A stretch of 58,586 nucleotides of DNA from JBFHDX01 sp041584475 (GTDB taxonomy: Bacteria > Pseudomonadota > Alphaproteobacteria > UBA8366 > JADFVY01), in NCBI GenBank assembly GCA_041584475.1, contig JBFHDX010000009.1:1-58586 (forward strand), in the 5' to 3' direction. Below, piece by piece: positions 23,506 through 35,283 of the stretch. Below the pieces are notes generated by a model that saw only the letters and a program-made list of their open reading frames with translations, did not search any database and was not told where the DNA came from. The position numbers and the translations under genes were made by a program. Numbering within the stretch: position 1 is the stretch's first letter; every line of letters starts with the position of its first letter.

Positions 23506-24603
23506 ATGTTCACTATCGTCCGGAACTGCGCGGCCCTGCTGACCCTGTTCTGCGTGCTCGCGGCGACTCAGCCGCCGGCGAACGCCGCCGAGCAGGTTCG
23601 TACCCGCGGATGGTCGCACGCGACCTATGGCCGGATCATCTTCGACTGGCCGAAACGCGTGACGTACGACGCCCGGATCGACGGCGCGACGCTGACCGTC
23701 CGGTTTTCCCGGCCGATGGAGGCCGAGGTCGACCGGGTGCTGAAGTATCTGGGCGGCTTCGTGACCGGCGCGCGGCTGTCCGAGGACGGCAAGACGGCTG
23801 TCTTCGATCTTGCCGGGCTGTTCGATCTCGACACGTTCACGTCCGGCAATTCGGTGGTCATCGACCTCCGCCGTACCCAGGCGTCGGCGCAGCCCCCGCG
23901 CGATGCACGCATGGCGCCGCTGCGCGTCCGCGTCGGGCGCCATCCAGGATTCACGCGGCTCGTCTTCGACTGGCTCGATCCCGTCGAGTATTCGGTCTCG
24001 CGAATCGGGCGGGACCTCAAGATCCGCTTTCAGCAGCAGGCCGTCATCGACGTCACAAGCCTCGACCTGACGCTGCCCAAGCCGGATTTCGGGATGCCGA
24101 GATCGCGCCTGGAAGGTCGTGATCTGGTGCTCGATATGACGATACCGGAACAATCCTATATCCGGCATTTCCGTGACGACGCCAAGATCGTGCTCGACGT
24201 GCAGCAGGAGGGCGGCGATTTCGGCGGCGTCGTCGCAACCGAATATACGGCGGCCGGCGGGCTGCCGCCGGTCGGCACGGGCCCGATGATCCAGACCATC
24301 TCCCCGACCGGCGAGGTTATCGCGATTCCGGCGATGATCGGCACGACGGTGGCGCTGATGCCGGGTGAGGGTGGTGTTCCGCTCATCACCGAGGAAGTCA
24401 GCGAGGCGGAGCGGCAGCGGGCCGCTGGGTCGACCATGGCCGGCGCCTCCGCGATCGGTGCGGCCGGCAGCGGCGCGACGCGGGCACCGATCCAGGGATC
24501 CTACACGCCCATGACGCACTACGATCCGAACGCGACGGGAATACCGCGCGACCTGCTGCTGTACGACCGTGCGTTCCGGCCAGGGTCGTCGAACGGCGGC
24601 TGA
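23506..24603 (+). CDS. Secreted protein with AMIN-like repeats
   Basis: This 365-residue protein starts with a signal peptide (core ALLTLFCVLAA, cleavage near ANA-AE). It contains at least two beta-rich modules of similar pattern: HATYGRIIFDWPKRVTYDA with GNSVVIDL (about 33-125), and HPGFTRLVFDWLDPVEYSV with DDAKIVLDV (about 145-240). Such modules resemble AMIN domains, which place proteins at the cell envelope or septum. The C-terminal ~120 residues are Ala/Gly/Pro-rich. The ATG at 23506 follows GAAGGGG. It lies between the second cheY and cckA on the same strand. Function is unknown; an envelope or division role is only suggested by the fold and context. Confidence 0.6.
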   Translation: MFTIVRNCAALLTLFCVLAATQPPANAAEQVRTRGWSHATYGRIIFDWPKRVTYDARIDGATLTVRFSRPMEAEVDRVLKYLGGFVTGARLSEDGKTAVFDLAGLFDLDTFTSGNSVVIDLRRTQASAQPPRDARMAPLRVRVGRHPGFTRLVFDWLDPVEYSVSRIGRDLKIRFQQQAVIDVTSLDLTLPKPDFGMPRSRLEGRDLVLDMTIPEQSYIRHFRDDAKIVLDVQQEGGDFGGVVATEYTAAGGLPPVGTGPMIQTISPTGEVIAIPAMIGTTVALMPGEGGVPLITEEVSEAERQRAAGSTMAGASAIGAAGSGATRAPIQGSYTPMTHYDPNATGIPRDLLLYDRAFRPGSSNGG

Positions 24604-24746
24604 ACTCGCCTGGGTAGACCACCGACCGGATTGGGGGGAATGGCTCAGACCGCGCGACCGCAATGTGGGGCTCAATCCGCCGGGGCGGCGGAGGCACGGC
24701 TGCGGATTTCGACGATCGATGCGTCTCGTGCGGACTTGTCCGGATC

Positions 24747-27203
24747 ATGAGCGAGCAGCTTGAAACAGGAGGCGCCGCGAACAGGCGTGGCTGGGGTGGC
24801 CGCGACGGCATGTTGCTGATCGGCGCCTTCCTGCTGCTGATGGCGCTCGCCCTGTGGGGGCTGTATCGCGACGGCGCCGAGTTGTGGCCGGTCGTAACCC
24901 TCGTCGGTGCGCTCGTGCTGGCGATCGCGGCCGCCCGCAATCTGTGGCGGCGGACCTCGCACATTCTGTCGCTGTCGCTCGATCACATGCTGCTCAGTCA
25001 GGTGCTCGAATCCGACGCCGACGCGCTCCTCGTCGAGTCGCTCGATGGACGCGTCGTGTTCGCCAACGCCAGGCTCCGGGAACTTCTCGCCCCGGCGACG
25101 CGCGACGCCGAACCGGCAACGAGCGGCGGCGATCTCGAGCTCTGGCTCCGCGAAGCCGGCGTTACCGCCGACGTCATCGGCAATCTGCGCCGCGCCCTCG
25201 GGGACGGTCGGGCGGCTTCGGCGCTCGCCGAGATCAGGAGGGCCGATGGCGAGGCGGCACGCTACGAAGTGGCGGTGCGACCGCTCGAAAACGGCAGCCG
25301 GGTCTGGCGGCTGCATCGGCTCGGCGCCAGCGCCGACGGGTCGTGCTGGACGGAACGGGCGGAGAACCACGGCGAACATGCGGCGGTCGGGTTCTACACG
25401 CTCGACGGTGCCGGGCGCTTCTTGTACCTCAACCCGACGATGGCCGAGTGGCTGGGGCGGCCGATCCACGAAGTCATCGAATCGGGGGCGCGGATCGGCG
25501 ACTGCATCACGGCGGGCGAGACCGGGAATCCGTTGCGCCCGGGCACGATCATGCTCGGCATCGATTGCGTCGGCGGCCTGCCCCGCGAGCTGCAGGCGAC
25601 GCAGGTCGTCGTCGACAGTCCCCAGGGGCCGGTGATCCATGGCGTGGCCCGGCCGGTCGGCCCCGGCGGCGCCGTCGCGCAGCGTTTTCAGCGGCTGTTC
25701 CGCGAGATACCCGTCGGCGTCGCGCTGGTCGACCGCCGGCTGCGGGTCGGCGACTGTAACGCCACGTTCCGCGAGCTTGTCGATGACAACGACGCGCTCG
25801 GCAAGCCGGTGATCGATTTCGTCAGCGATGACGAGAGGGTCAACGTGGCCTCGGAACTGCAGTCGGTGCTCGACGACCGGAGCCCGGCGAAATCGCTGGA
25901 AGTCAGGTTCAGGGGAGCGGGCGAGGTGGGGGCCTCGATCTTCGTGGGGCGGCTGCAGGACGACCTAGATATCTCGGCCGGCCTCGTGCTGCTGGTCATC
26001 GACAACACCGAGCAGAAGAACCTCGAGGCGCAGCTGGCGCAATCCCAGAAGATGCAGGCGGTCGGTCAGCTCGCAGGCGGCATTGCGCACGACTTCAACA
26101 ACGTGCTGACCGCGATGATCGGTTTCTGCGACCTGCTGCTGCAGCGTCACCGCCCGGGCGACCAGTCATTCGCCGACATCATGCAGATCAAGCAGAATGC
26201 CAACCGTGCGGCGGCGCTCGTGCGGCAGCTGCTGGCGTTCTCGCGGCAGCAGACGCTGCAGCCGCGCCTGCTCAACGTCACCGAAGTTCTGGCCGAACTG
26301 TCGAACCTGCTGCGCCGCCTGCTCGGCGAGAAGATCGAACTGAGCATGGTGCACGGCCGCGACCTCGGGCTGATAAAGGGAGACCAGGGCCAGCTCGAGC
26401 AGGTCATCATCAATCTCGCGGTGAACGCGCGCGACGCGATGGCCAGCGGCGGCCGGCTGACGATCAAGACCGGCAATGTCGACGTCGATCGTCCCCGGCA
26501 GGCGCATGGCGAGGTCATGCCGGCGGGCGAGTACGTGCAGATCAGCATCGCCGACACGGGCATCGGCATCCCGCGCGAGAACTTCAGCCGCATCTTCGAG
26601 CCGTTCTTCACGACCAAGGAAGTCGGCTCGGGGACCGGCCTGGGCCTCTCGACCGTTTACGGCATCGTCAAGCAGACCGGCGGGTATCTCTTCGTCGACA
26701 GCGGCGGCGACGAGCAGGGCGCGGTCTTCGACATCTATTTCAAGCGCCAGGAGCCGGCGGTCGCCGAGGAAGAGGCGCCGGGCAGCAGCGAGGTCGCGAC
26801 CGATCTTACCGGCGGCGGCACCGTCCTGCTCGTCGAGGACGAGGATCCGGTCCGCCTGTTCAGCGCCCGCGCCCTGCGCAACAAGGGATACAAGGTCATC
26901 GAGGCGAAGACCGGCGAGGCGGCGCTGGAGCTGCTCAACGGCGGCGTCTTCGATCTGCTGGTCACCGACATGGTGATGCCACGGGTCGACGGCGCCGCGG
27001 TGATTCGCGAGGCGCGCCGCCGTATGCCGAACCTCCCGGTGATCTGCATCTCCGGCTACACGGAGGAATCCGTCCTCAAGGAAGTCGAGTCGCTCGAGCA
27101 CCTGCGCTTCCTGTCGAAGCCCTTCAGCCTCAAGCAGCTGGCCGCGGCGGTCAAGGAATCGATCGAGACCGCCGATCGCTGGCGCGCCCGGGCGAGCGGC
27201 TGA
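24747..27203 (+). CDS. cckA: Hybrid histidine kinase CckA
   Basis: CckA is the bifunctional kinase/phosphatase at the top of the CtrA phosphorelay. The 818-residue protein has two N-terminal membrane helices (about 17-35 and 40-60), PAS domains (about 85-190, 205-310, 320-430), HisKA with H448 in GGIAHDFNNVL, an HATPase domain (NLAVNARDAM, DTGIGI, GSGTGLGLS) and a C-terminal receiver with D741 in VTDMVMPR. The block GFCDLLLQRHRPGDQSF and the following FADIMQIKQNANRAA-type segment are nearly word-for-word those of known CckA proteins. The ATG at 24747 is my choice; an in-frame ATG at 24663 is possible. The clear relay partners chpT and ctrA lie in the same window. Confidence 0.95.
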   Translation: MSEQLETGGAANRRGWGGRDGMLLIGAFLLLMALALWGLYRDGAELWPVVTLVGALVLAIAAARNLWRRTSHILSLSLDHMLLSQVLESDADALLVESLDGRVVFANARLRELLAPATRDAEPATSGGDLELWLREAGVTADVIGNLRRALGDGRAASALAEIRRADGEAARYEVAVRPLENGSRVWRLHRLGASADGSCWTERAENHGEHAAVGFYTLDGAGRFLYLNPTMAEWLGRPIHEVIESGARIGDCITAGETGNPLRPGTIMLGIDCVGGLPRELQATQVVVDSPQGPVIHGVARPVGPGGAVAQRFQRLFREIPVGVALVDRRLRVGDCNATFRELVDDNDALGKPVIDFVSDDERVNVASELQSVLDDRSPAKSLEVRFRGAGEVGASIFVGRLQDDLDISAGLVLLVIDNTEQKNLEAQLAQSQKMQAVGQLAGGIAHDFNNVLTAMIGFCDLLLQRHRPGDQSFADIMQIKQNANRAAALVRQLLAFSRQQTLQPRLLNVTEVLAELSNLLRRLLGEKIELSMVHGRDLGLIKGDQGQLEQVIINLAVNARDAMASGGRLTIKTGNVDVDRPRQAHGEVMPAGEYVQISIADTGIGIPRENFSRIFEPFFTTKEVGSGTGLGLSTVYGIVKQTGGYLFVDSGGDEQGAVFDIYFKRQEPAVAEEEAPGSSEVATDLTGGGTVLLVEDEDPVRLFSARALRNKGYKVIEAKTGEAALELLNGGVFDLLVTDMVMPRVDGAAVIREARRRMPNLPVICISGYTEESVLKEVESLEHLRFLSKPFSLKQLAAAVKESIETADRWRARASG

Positions 27204-27351
27204 GTCCCGGCGACGGCCCGGATAGCCACGCTGCTCGCCTGAGGGTCGCGGCGCGTCGCGCCGCCGGAGCCGCGCGACCGCCGGCCGCGGACCACGTCGG
27301 GCCAACCGTTGCACGCGCCGCTCCGTTCGCTCGCGCGGGCCGGAACGATGA

Positions 27352-27366
27352 GAACAAAAAAAGAAC
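27352..27366 (+). promoter_or_regulatory. LexA operator (SOS box) of recA
   Basis: GAAC, seven A residues, GAAC is an exact match to the alphaproteobacterial SOS box (GAAC-N7-GAAC, the complement of GTTC-N7-GTTC). It abuts the probable -35 element of recA. Further GAAC words occur at 27343 and 27377 but not at the right spacing. Confidence 0.85.
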
Positions 27367-27394
27367 TTGCGGGAGAGAACAAACCGGGTACACT
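27367..27394 (+). promoter_or_regulatory. Probable recA promoter
   Basis: TTGCGG (27367-27372), a 16-bp spacer and TACACT (27389-27394) form a plausible sigma-70-type promoter about 48 bp before the recA start. The SOS box touches its -35 element, so LexA binding would block polymerase. Confidence 0.5.
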
Positions 27395-27442
27395 AGCATT
27401 CGTTGCGTCACTCCCGCGCCTGTGGAATAACGGAGGCTCTTG

Positions 27443-28528
<1,086 letters not shown>

Positions 28529-28715
28529 GGCAGCCGACCTCGGCCGCGGCGCGGCCGGGGCCATCGCAATCGTCCGCCGACCCGCGCCGCGCAGCCGGCG
28601 CGGGTCGGGGGCGTTGGTGCGCGGTGGCGGCCCTCGACAGCCACCGGGCCATACGGTAAAAGCGATGGCCTTTCCGCCGAAGGGCGGACGCAGGAGATTT
28701 GACCGGCCCCGTACG

Positions 28716-31384
<2,669 letters not shown>

Positions 31385-31388
<4 letters not shown>

Positions 31389-31789
31389 AGCCGGCGCGTA
31401 CGCTCGCCCGGCTCGTGCCGACGTTCGGCGCGACGCTGGCGCTCGGCGGTTGTCCCGCGCCCGGCCTGACGACCAATCCCTTCGATACGCCACGCGACGG
31501 CCCCCCCGTGATATCCGTCTGCTACGCGCCCGGTGTTACCGATCGCAAGTCCGAGATCATGCCGATCGCCCGGGAGGGCTGCGCCGAGGCGACGGTCGGC
31601 GATGTCGAGCCAAGATTCTGGAAGCGGACCTTCTTCCTCAACGACTGCCCCCTGTTCAAGCCGATGCGGATAAGCTTCTCGTGCGAGGCCGCCACGACGG
31701 GCGCGGGCGTCGAGCCCGCACTGCCGGCCCCAGCCGCAGCTCCCGCAGGCGACGACGTGCCGCCGTTAACCGGTCCGCAACGCTATTGA
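31385..31789 (+). CDS. Small putative lipoprotein after alaS
   Basis: I do not recognise this protein of about 124-134 residues. It carries a lipobox-like LALGGC near the N-terminus and four further cysteines in the mature part (VCYAPG, EGCAEA, NDCPLF, FSCEA), consistent with disulfides in the periplasm. The C-terminus is Pro/Ala-rich. A GTG at 31415 is the first conventional start, but it leaves the signal without positive charges. A CTG at 31385 that overlaps the alaS stop (CTGA) would give the proper K/R-containing signal LKPARTLARLVPTFGATLAL. Coordinates here use the CTG hypothesis; the safe minimum is 31415-31789. Confidence 0.45.
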
Positions 31790-31840
31790 GGCACTCTCGC
31801 AGTTTGCTCCGGCGGGAGCGAACCAGCGAGGAGAGCCGCC

Positions 31841-32884
31841 GTGCGAAAATTCCGGTCATTCCTGATCGTCTTGCTGTTCTGGCCGATGCCTGCGTCGGCC
31901 GAGCCGTCGCATGCCGATATCGAGGCCATCGCGGCGCATACGCAGCGCCTTCAGGAAACCTACCAGCAGGGGCTCTCGATCAGCTTCGGCATGGACGAGG
32001 CGGAAGCCTTCATCGAGTCGTTCTACGACGGAGAGATCTCCGAGGCCGATCTGAGGGCCGGGCTCGATCCGTTCCTCGTCGACGTCGACAATGCGATCGC
32101 CGGTTACCGAAATGCTGTCGCGGCAGGGCTGCAGCCGCCGCCGATCGACGATCCGAAGCGCGCACGCGCGATGCGCAGCTTCAGCGACATGGTCGTCTCG
32201 CTGGCCGACCGGCTGGACCGCCAGCGGGCGGTCGTCGATACTCTGTTGCGCGCCGCGACCAGCGGCGACGACGCGGCGTATCAGGTTGCGTCGGCGGATT
32301 CGCTGGCGCTCGCCGTGGAGATGGTCCTCGCGGAGAACGTTGCGCTCGAGACATCGCAGCTCGCATTGTCGCCGACGCATCCGCAGTTCGGGTTGAACCT
32401 CTCGATCATCGGCGGCAACGAGGCGGTGGCGATAGCGCTTCGCATCATCGAGGCGGATCTCCGCAACGAGCAGTTCGACGCCGCTGCCTACGCGCGTGGC
32501 GTCGCCGGCGGGTTGCGGCGGGCGGAACAGGGCATCGACGACGGCGAGGCGGCAATCGAAAAGCTGATCGGATCGGTTCGCGGCAAGCCCGTGCGGACCG
32601 AGCAGGACCGCTACAGCCACGAATTCATCGGTCGCCTGGGCGATGCATACCGGATGGCATTCGTCATCGAGCGACGGATTCTCGACGCCGAGCGCGATTT
32701 CCTGGAGTTCCTGCGCGTCGTCTCGGGGGGTGGCAGCGGCCTCTCCGGGGACGAGATGGCGACACGCGCCGCGGCGTTCCAGGTCGCCCTCGAGGAGCAC
32801 ACCGCGGCACGCATGGAACAGCAGGCGTTCCGCCTGCAACTGGTGCAGGAGTTCGCCAGCACCATGCAGACCCTCTCGAACTAG
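31841..32884 (+). CDS. Secreted helical protein of unknown function
   Basis: I do not recognise this 347-residue protein. It has a signal peptide (FLIVLLFWPMPASA, cleavage before EPS) and is otherwise almost entirely helical and charged, with no cysteine in the mature part and no catalytic motif that I can name. The GTG start at 31841 is well supported by GAGGAGAG six bases upstream. It lies between the small lipoprotein gene and a terminator-like hairpin, so the two exported proteins may be expressed together. Confidence 0.6.
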   Translation: MRKFRSFLIVLLFWPMPASAEPSHADIEAIAAHTQRLQETYQQGLSISFGMDEAEAFIESFYDGEISEADLRAGLDPFLVDVDNAIAGYRNAVAAGLQPPPIDDPKRARAMRSFSDMVVSLADRLDRQRAVVDTLLRAATSGDDAAYQVASADSLALAVEMVLAENVALETSQLALSPTHPQFGLNLSIIGGNEAVAIALRIIEADLRNEQFDAAAYARGVAGGLRRAEQGIDDGEAAIEKLIGSVRGKPVRTEQDRYSHEFIGRLGDAYRMAFVIERRILDAERDFLEFLRVVSGGGSGLSGDEMATRAAAFQVALEEHTAARMEQQAFRLQLVQEFASTMQTLSN

Positions 32885-32890
32885 CGCGCC

Positions 32891-32923
32891 GGAACGGCCG
32901 CGCCTGGAACGCGCGGCGGTTCC
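32891..32923. terminator. Hairpin between convergent genes
   Basis: A 13-bp stem with one mismatch (32891-32903 with 32911-32923) and a 7-base loop lies seven bases after the stop of the secreted-protein gene and before the stop of the LOG gene. It has no U tract, so it may be a bidirectional or factor-assisted terminator. Confidence 0.4.
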
Positions 32924-32974
32924 CGGTCGAGGAACCGCGGGCTGACGCCGACGCGGTCCGCTTAGGGGCCCGAC

Positions 32975-33568
32975 CTACATGTATTTGGCTTCGACTTCCT
33001 TCTCGAAGGGCGGCATGGCTTCGAGCGCCGGCAACACCTCGTCGACGGCGTCGACCACCGCGAACAGCGCGCGGTGATCAGGCCGCGCATAGTTCTCCGC
33101 GATCATGTTGTCGATCAGTTCGATCAGCGGTCGCCAGTAGCCGTCGATGTCGACGATGACGATCGGCTTGTCGTGCAGGCGTAGCTGCTTCCAGGTCAGG
33201 ATCTCGAAAGTCTCGTCCATCGTGCCCATGCCGCCCGGCAGGACGACGAAGCCGTCGGACAGCTCGGCCATCTTTTGCTTGCGCGTGTGCATGTCGTTGG
33301 TGATGACGAGCTCGGTGCAGCTCTTGAGGCCGACCTCGACCTCGTCGAGGAACTTCGGAATGATGCCGGTTACCTTGCCTCCCGCCCGCAGGGCCGCCTC
33401 CGCGGTCATGCCCATGAGTCCCACCTGGCCGCCGCCGAAGACGAGGCGGATTCCCGCCGTGCCGAGCAGCGTCCCGAGCCGTACCGCCGCCTGCTTGTGG
33501 CTGTCGCGACCGCGGCTCGAAGAGCCGCAGTAGACGCAGAGTGACTGGACCTTGGCCATGGGCGTCAT
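32975..33568 (-). CDS. LOG-family nucleotide phosphoribohydrolase
   Basis: Proteins of this family release the base from nucleoside 5'-monophosphates; some make cytokinins (LOG) and others act on AMP or on pyrimidine and purine nucleotides (PpnN-type relatives). The 197-residue protein shows GGGQVGLMG (about residues 45-53), the two active-site elements R-K in MHTRKQKM and PGGMGTMDE, and the family's usual length. GGAGG directly precedes the ATG at 33568, so I chose it over the Met three codons later. It is divergent from the cytochrome c' gene. The true substrate cannot be read from sequence. Confidence 0.88.
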   Translation of the reverse strand: MTPMAKVQSLCVYCGSSSRGRDSHKQAAVRLGTLLGTAGIRLVFGGGQVGLMGMTAEAALRAGGKVTGIIPKFLDEVEVGLKSCTELVITNDMHTRKQKMAELSDGFVVLPGGMGTMDETFEILTWKQLRLHDKPIVIVDIDGYWRPLIELIDNMIAENYARPDHRALFAVVDAVDEVLPALEAMPPFEKEVEAKYM

Positions 33569-33673
33569 TGTTTTCCTCCGTGTTCCTTATGGCAAGGGCT
33601 GTCCGCGAAGCGACGCCGGATCGCATGACGCTGTGGCATGGATCCCGGGCAAACAGGAAAATTTGATCGCGAA

Positions 33674-33704
33674 TTGGAAGAATCTGCCGGCATTCTTGTA
33701 TAGT
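33674..33704 (+). promoter_or_regulatory. Possible promoter of the cytochrome c' gene
   Basis: TTGGAA (33674-33679) and TATAGT (33699-33704) are separated by 19 bp, a little wide for sigma-70. They lie 56 bp before the start codon in an A+T-rich patch. Confidence 0.3.
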
Positions 33705-33759
33705 CAGGTTGTGGGGTCGGCGCTTCGGCCCGCACGTGGACCATTATGAGGGACATATC

Positions 33760-34254
33760 ATGAAGAAACGGTTTTCTGTGGGCAGTGTTGTCCTGGCGGC
33801 GGCCGTCGCCGTCGGGATCGGCGGCCTGTCCGTTCCGGCGTTCAGCGACAGCCCCGCCGACATCGTCAAGAAGCGGCAGGAGACGATGAAGCAACTCGGT
33901 GGACACATGAAGGAAATCAAGAAATTTGCCGAAACCGGCGATGGGTCGGCCGAAGACGTCGCACGGCGCGCCGCGGAAATCAACTCGATCTCGATGAAGA
34001 TCCCCGACCTGTTCCCGAATGGGACCAGCCTCGAGCAGGTTACGATGCCGGAGACCGGAGCGAAGCCCGAAATCTGGAAGGAGTTCGACAAGTTCAAGGC
34101 CGCCGCGGGCAACCTCGGCGACCTCAGCAGCAAGCTCCGGACGACCGCATCGGATGGCGGCGACCAGCAGGCGATTGCCGCCGCGTTCGGCGAGATGGGC
34201 AAGGAAGGCTGCGGCGGCTGCCACAAGCCGTTCCGCAAGAAGCTGGAGAAATAA
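33760..34254 (+). CDS. Cytochrome c' (c556-type)
   Basis: This 164-residue periplasmic protein has a signal peptide (hydrophobic core about 8-25, cleavage near AFS-DS) and a four-helix-bundle body. The single haem site is near the C-terminus, CGGCH followed by KPFRKKLEK. That position is diagnostic of cytochrome c'/c556. Members bind NO or act as electron carriers. The ATG at 33760 follows TGAGGGA. A di-haem cytochrome begins 19 bp downstream, so they are surely co-transcribed and probably exchange electrons. Confidence 0.92.
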   Translation: MKKRFSVGSVVLAAAVAVGIGGLSVPAFSDSPADIVKKRQETMKQLGGHMKEIKKFAETGDGSAEDVARRAAEINSISMKIPDLFPNGTSLEQVTMPETGAKPEIWKEFDKFKAAAGNLGDLSSKLRTTASDGGDQQAIAAAFGEMGKEGCGGCHKPFRKKLEK

Positions 34255-34273
34255 CAGACGCGGGACATCCTAC

Positions 34274-35197
34274 ATGACGATACGCGCCGCGGCCTTGGTC
34301 CCGGCGCTGATCCTAGCCGCCGGCCTCGCATCGGGGCCGGCGGCTCGCGGTCAGGACGCGGCGATGACGGACGCCATCGGTCGCGGCGAGTACGTGTTCC
34401 ATGCCGCCGGCTGTTTCGGCTGCCACACCGACGTCAAGAACAAGGGGCCGGCCCTCGCGGGGGGTCGCGCGCTGAAGACGCCGTTCGGGACGTTCTTCGG
34501 CCCCAACATCACACCGCACGCCGATCACGGAATTGGCGCCTGGACGCTCGAGGATTTCACCCGGGCGCTGCGCGACGGCATCGCACCCGATGGCCGGCCG
34601 TACTATCCCGCCTTTCCCTACACCTCGTTCACGCGCATGCGCGACGACGATATCCGGGACCTCTGGGCCTATCTGCGCACCGTGCAGCCGGTCGCCCGCG
34701 CCAACCGAGTGCACGAGCTCGACTTTCCGTTCAACCTGCGCGGGCTGATGTGGGGCTGGCGCACGTTATTCTTCAGGCCGGCACGCTTCCGGCCGGACGC
34801 CCCGCCGGCCGGTGTCGACGATGCCGACGCATGGCGGCGCGGGGCCTATCTCGTGCAGGCAATCACGCATTGCGGCGAATGCCATACGCCGCGCGGTGCC
34901 CTTGGTGCGGTGCAATCGAAGCTGACGCTCGCCGGCAACGCGAACGGACCCGACGGCGACGCCGCGCCCAATATCACGCCGCACGACGGCACGGGGATCG
35001 GTGACTGGTCGCGCGGCGACATCATGACGTATCTCAGGATCGGCATGGATCCCGACGGCGACTTCGCGGGCAGCGCGATGGCCGAGGTCATCGAGCATTC
35101 GACGGGCCGGCTGACCGATACTGATCGCGCCGCGATCACTGCCTACCTCCGTTCGCTGCCGCCCGTCGAGCGCAGGATTGCCCGCAAGGCGAAATAA
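34274..35197 (+). CDS. Di-haem periplasmic cytochrome c
   Basis: This 307-residue exported protein has a signal peptide (cleavage near ARG-QD) and two class I cytochrome c domains with CFGCH (about residues 47-51) and CGECH (about 198-202). Each is followed by the NITP segment and a downstream axial methionine candidate. The arrangement resembles the cytochrome subunit of alcohol/aldehyde dehydrogenases, which usually have three haems; here only two are present and no dehydrogenase subunit is adjacent. It probably accepts electrons from, or passes them to, the cytochrome c' encoded just upstream. The partner oxidase or dehydrogenase is unknown. Confidence 0.88.
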   Translation: MTIRAAALVPALILAAGLASGPAARGQDAAMTDAIGRGEYVFHAAGCFGCHTDVKNKGPALAGGRALKTPFGTFFGPNITPHADHGIGAWTLEDFTRALRDGIAPDGRPYYPAFPYTSFTRMRDDDIRDLWAYLRTVQPVARANRVHELDFPFNLRGLMWGWRTLFFRPARFRPDAPPAGVDDADAWRRGAYLVQAITHCGECHTPRGALGAVQSKLTLAGNANGPDGDAAPNITPHDGTGIGDWSRGDIMTYLRIGMDPDGDFAGSAMAEVIEHSTGRLTDTDRAAITAYLRSLPPVERRIARKAK

Positions 35198-35283
35198 GGC
35201 GAGGCTGCCGTGCGTCGCGATTGCTTCGGGTGGCGTGCGGTACTACGCTTGCAGCATTCATCGCATCGTCGTGGACGGCCCGG

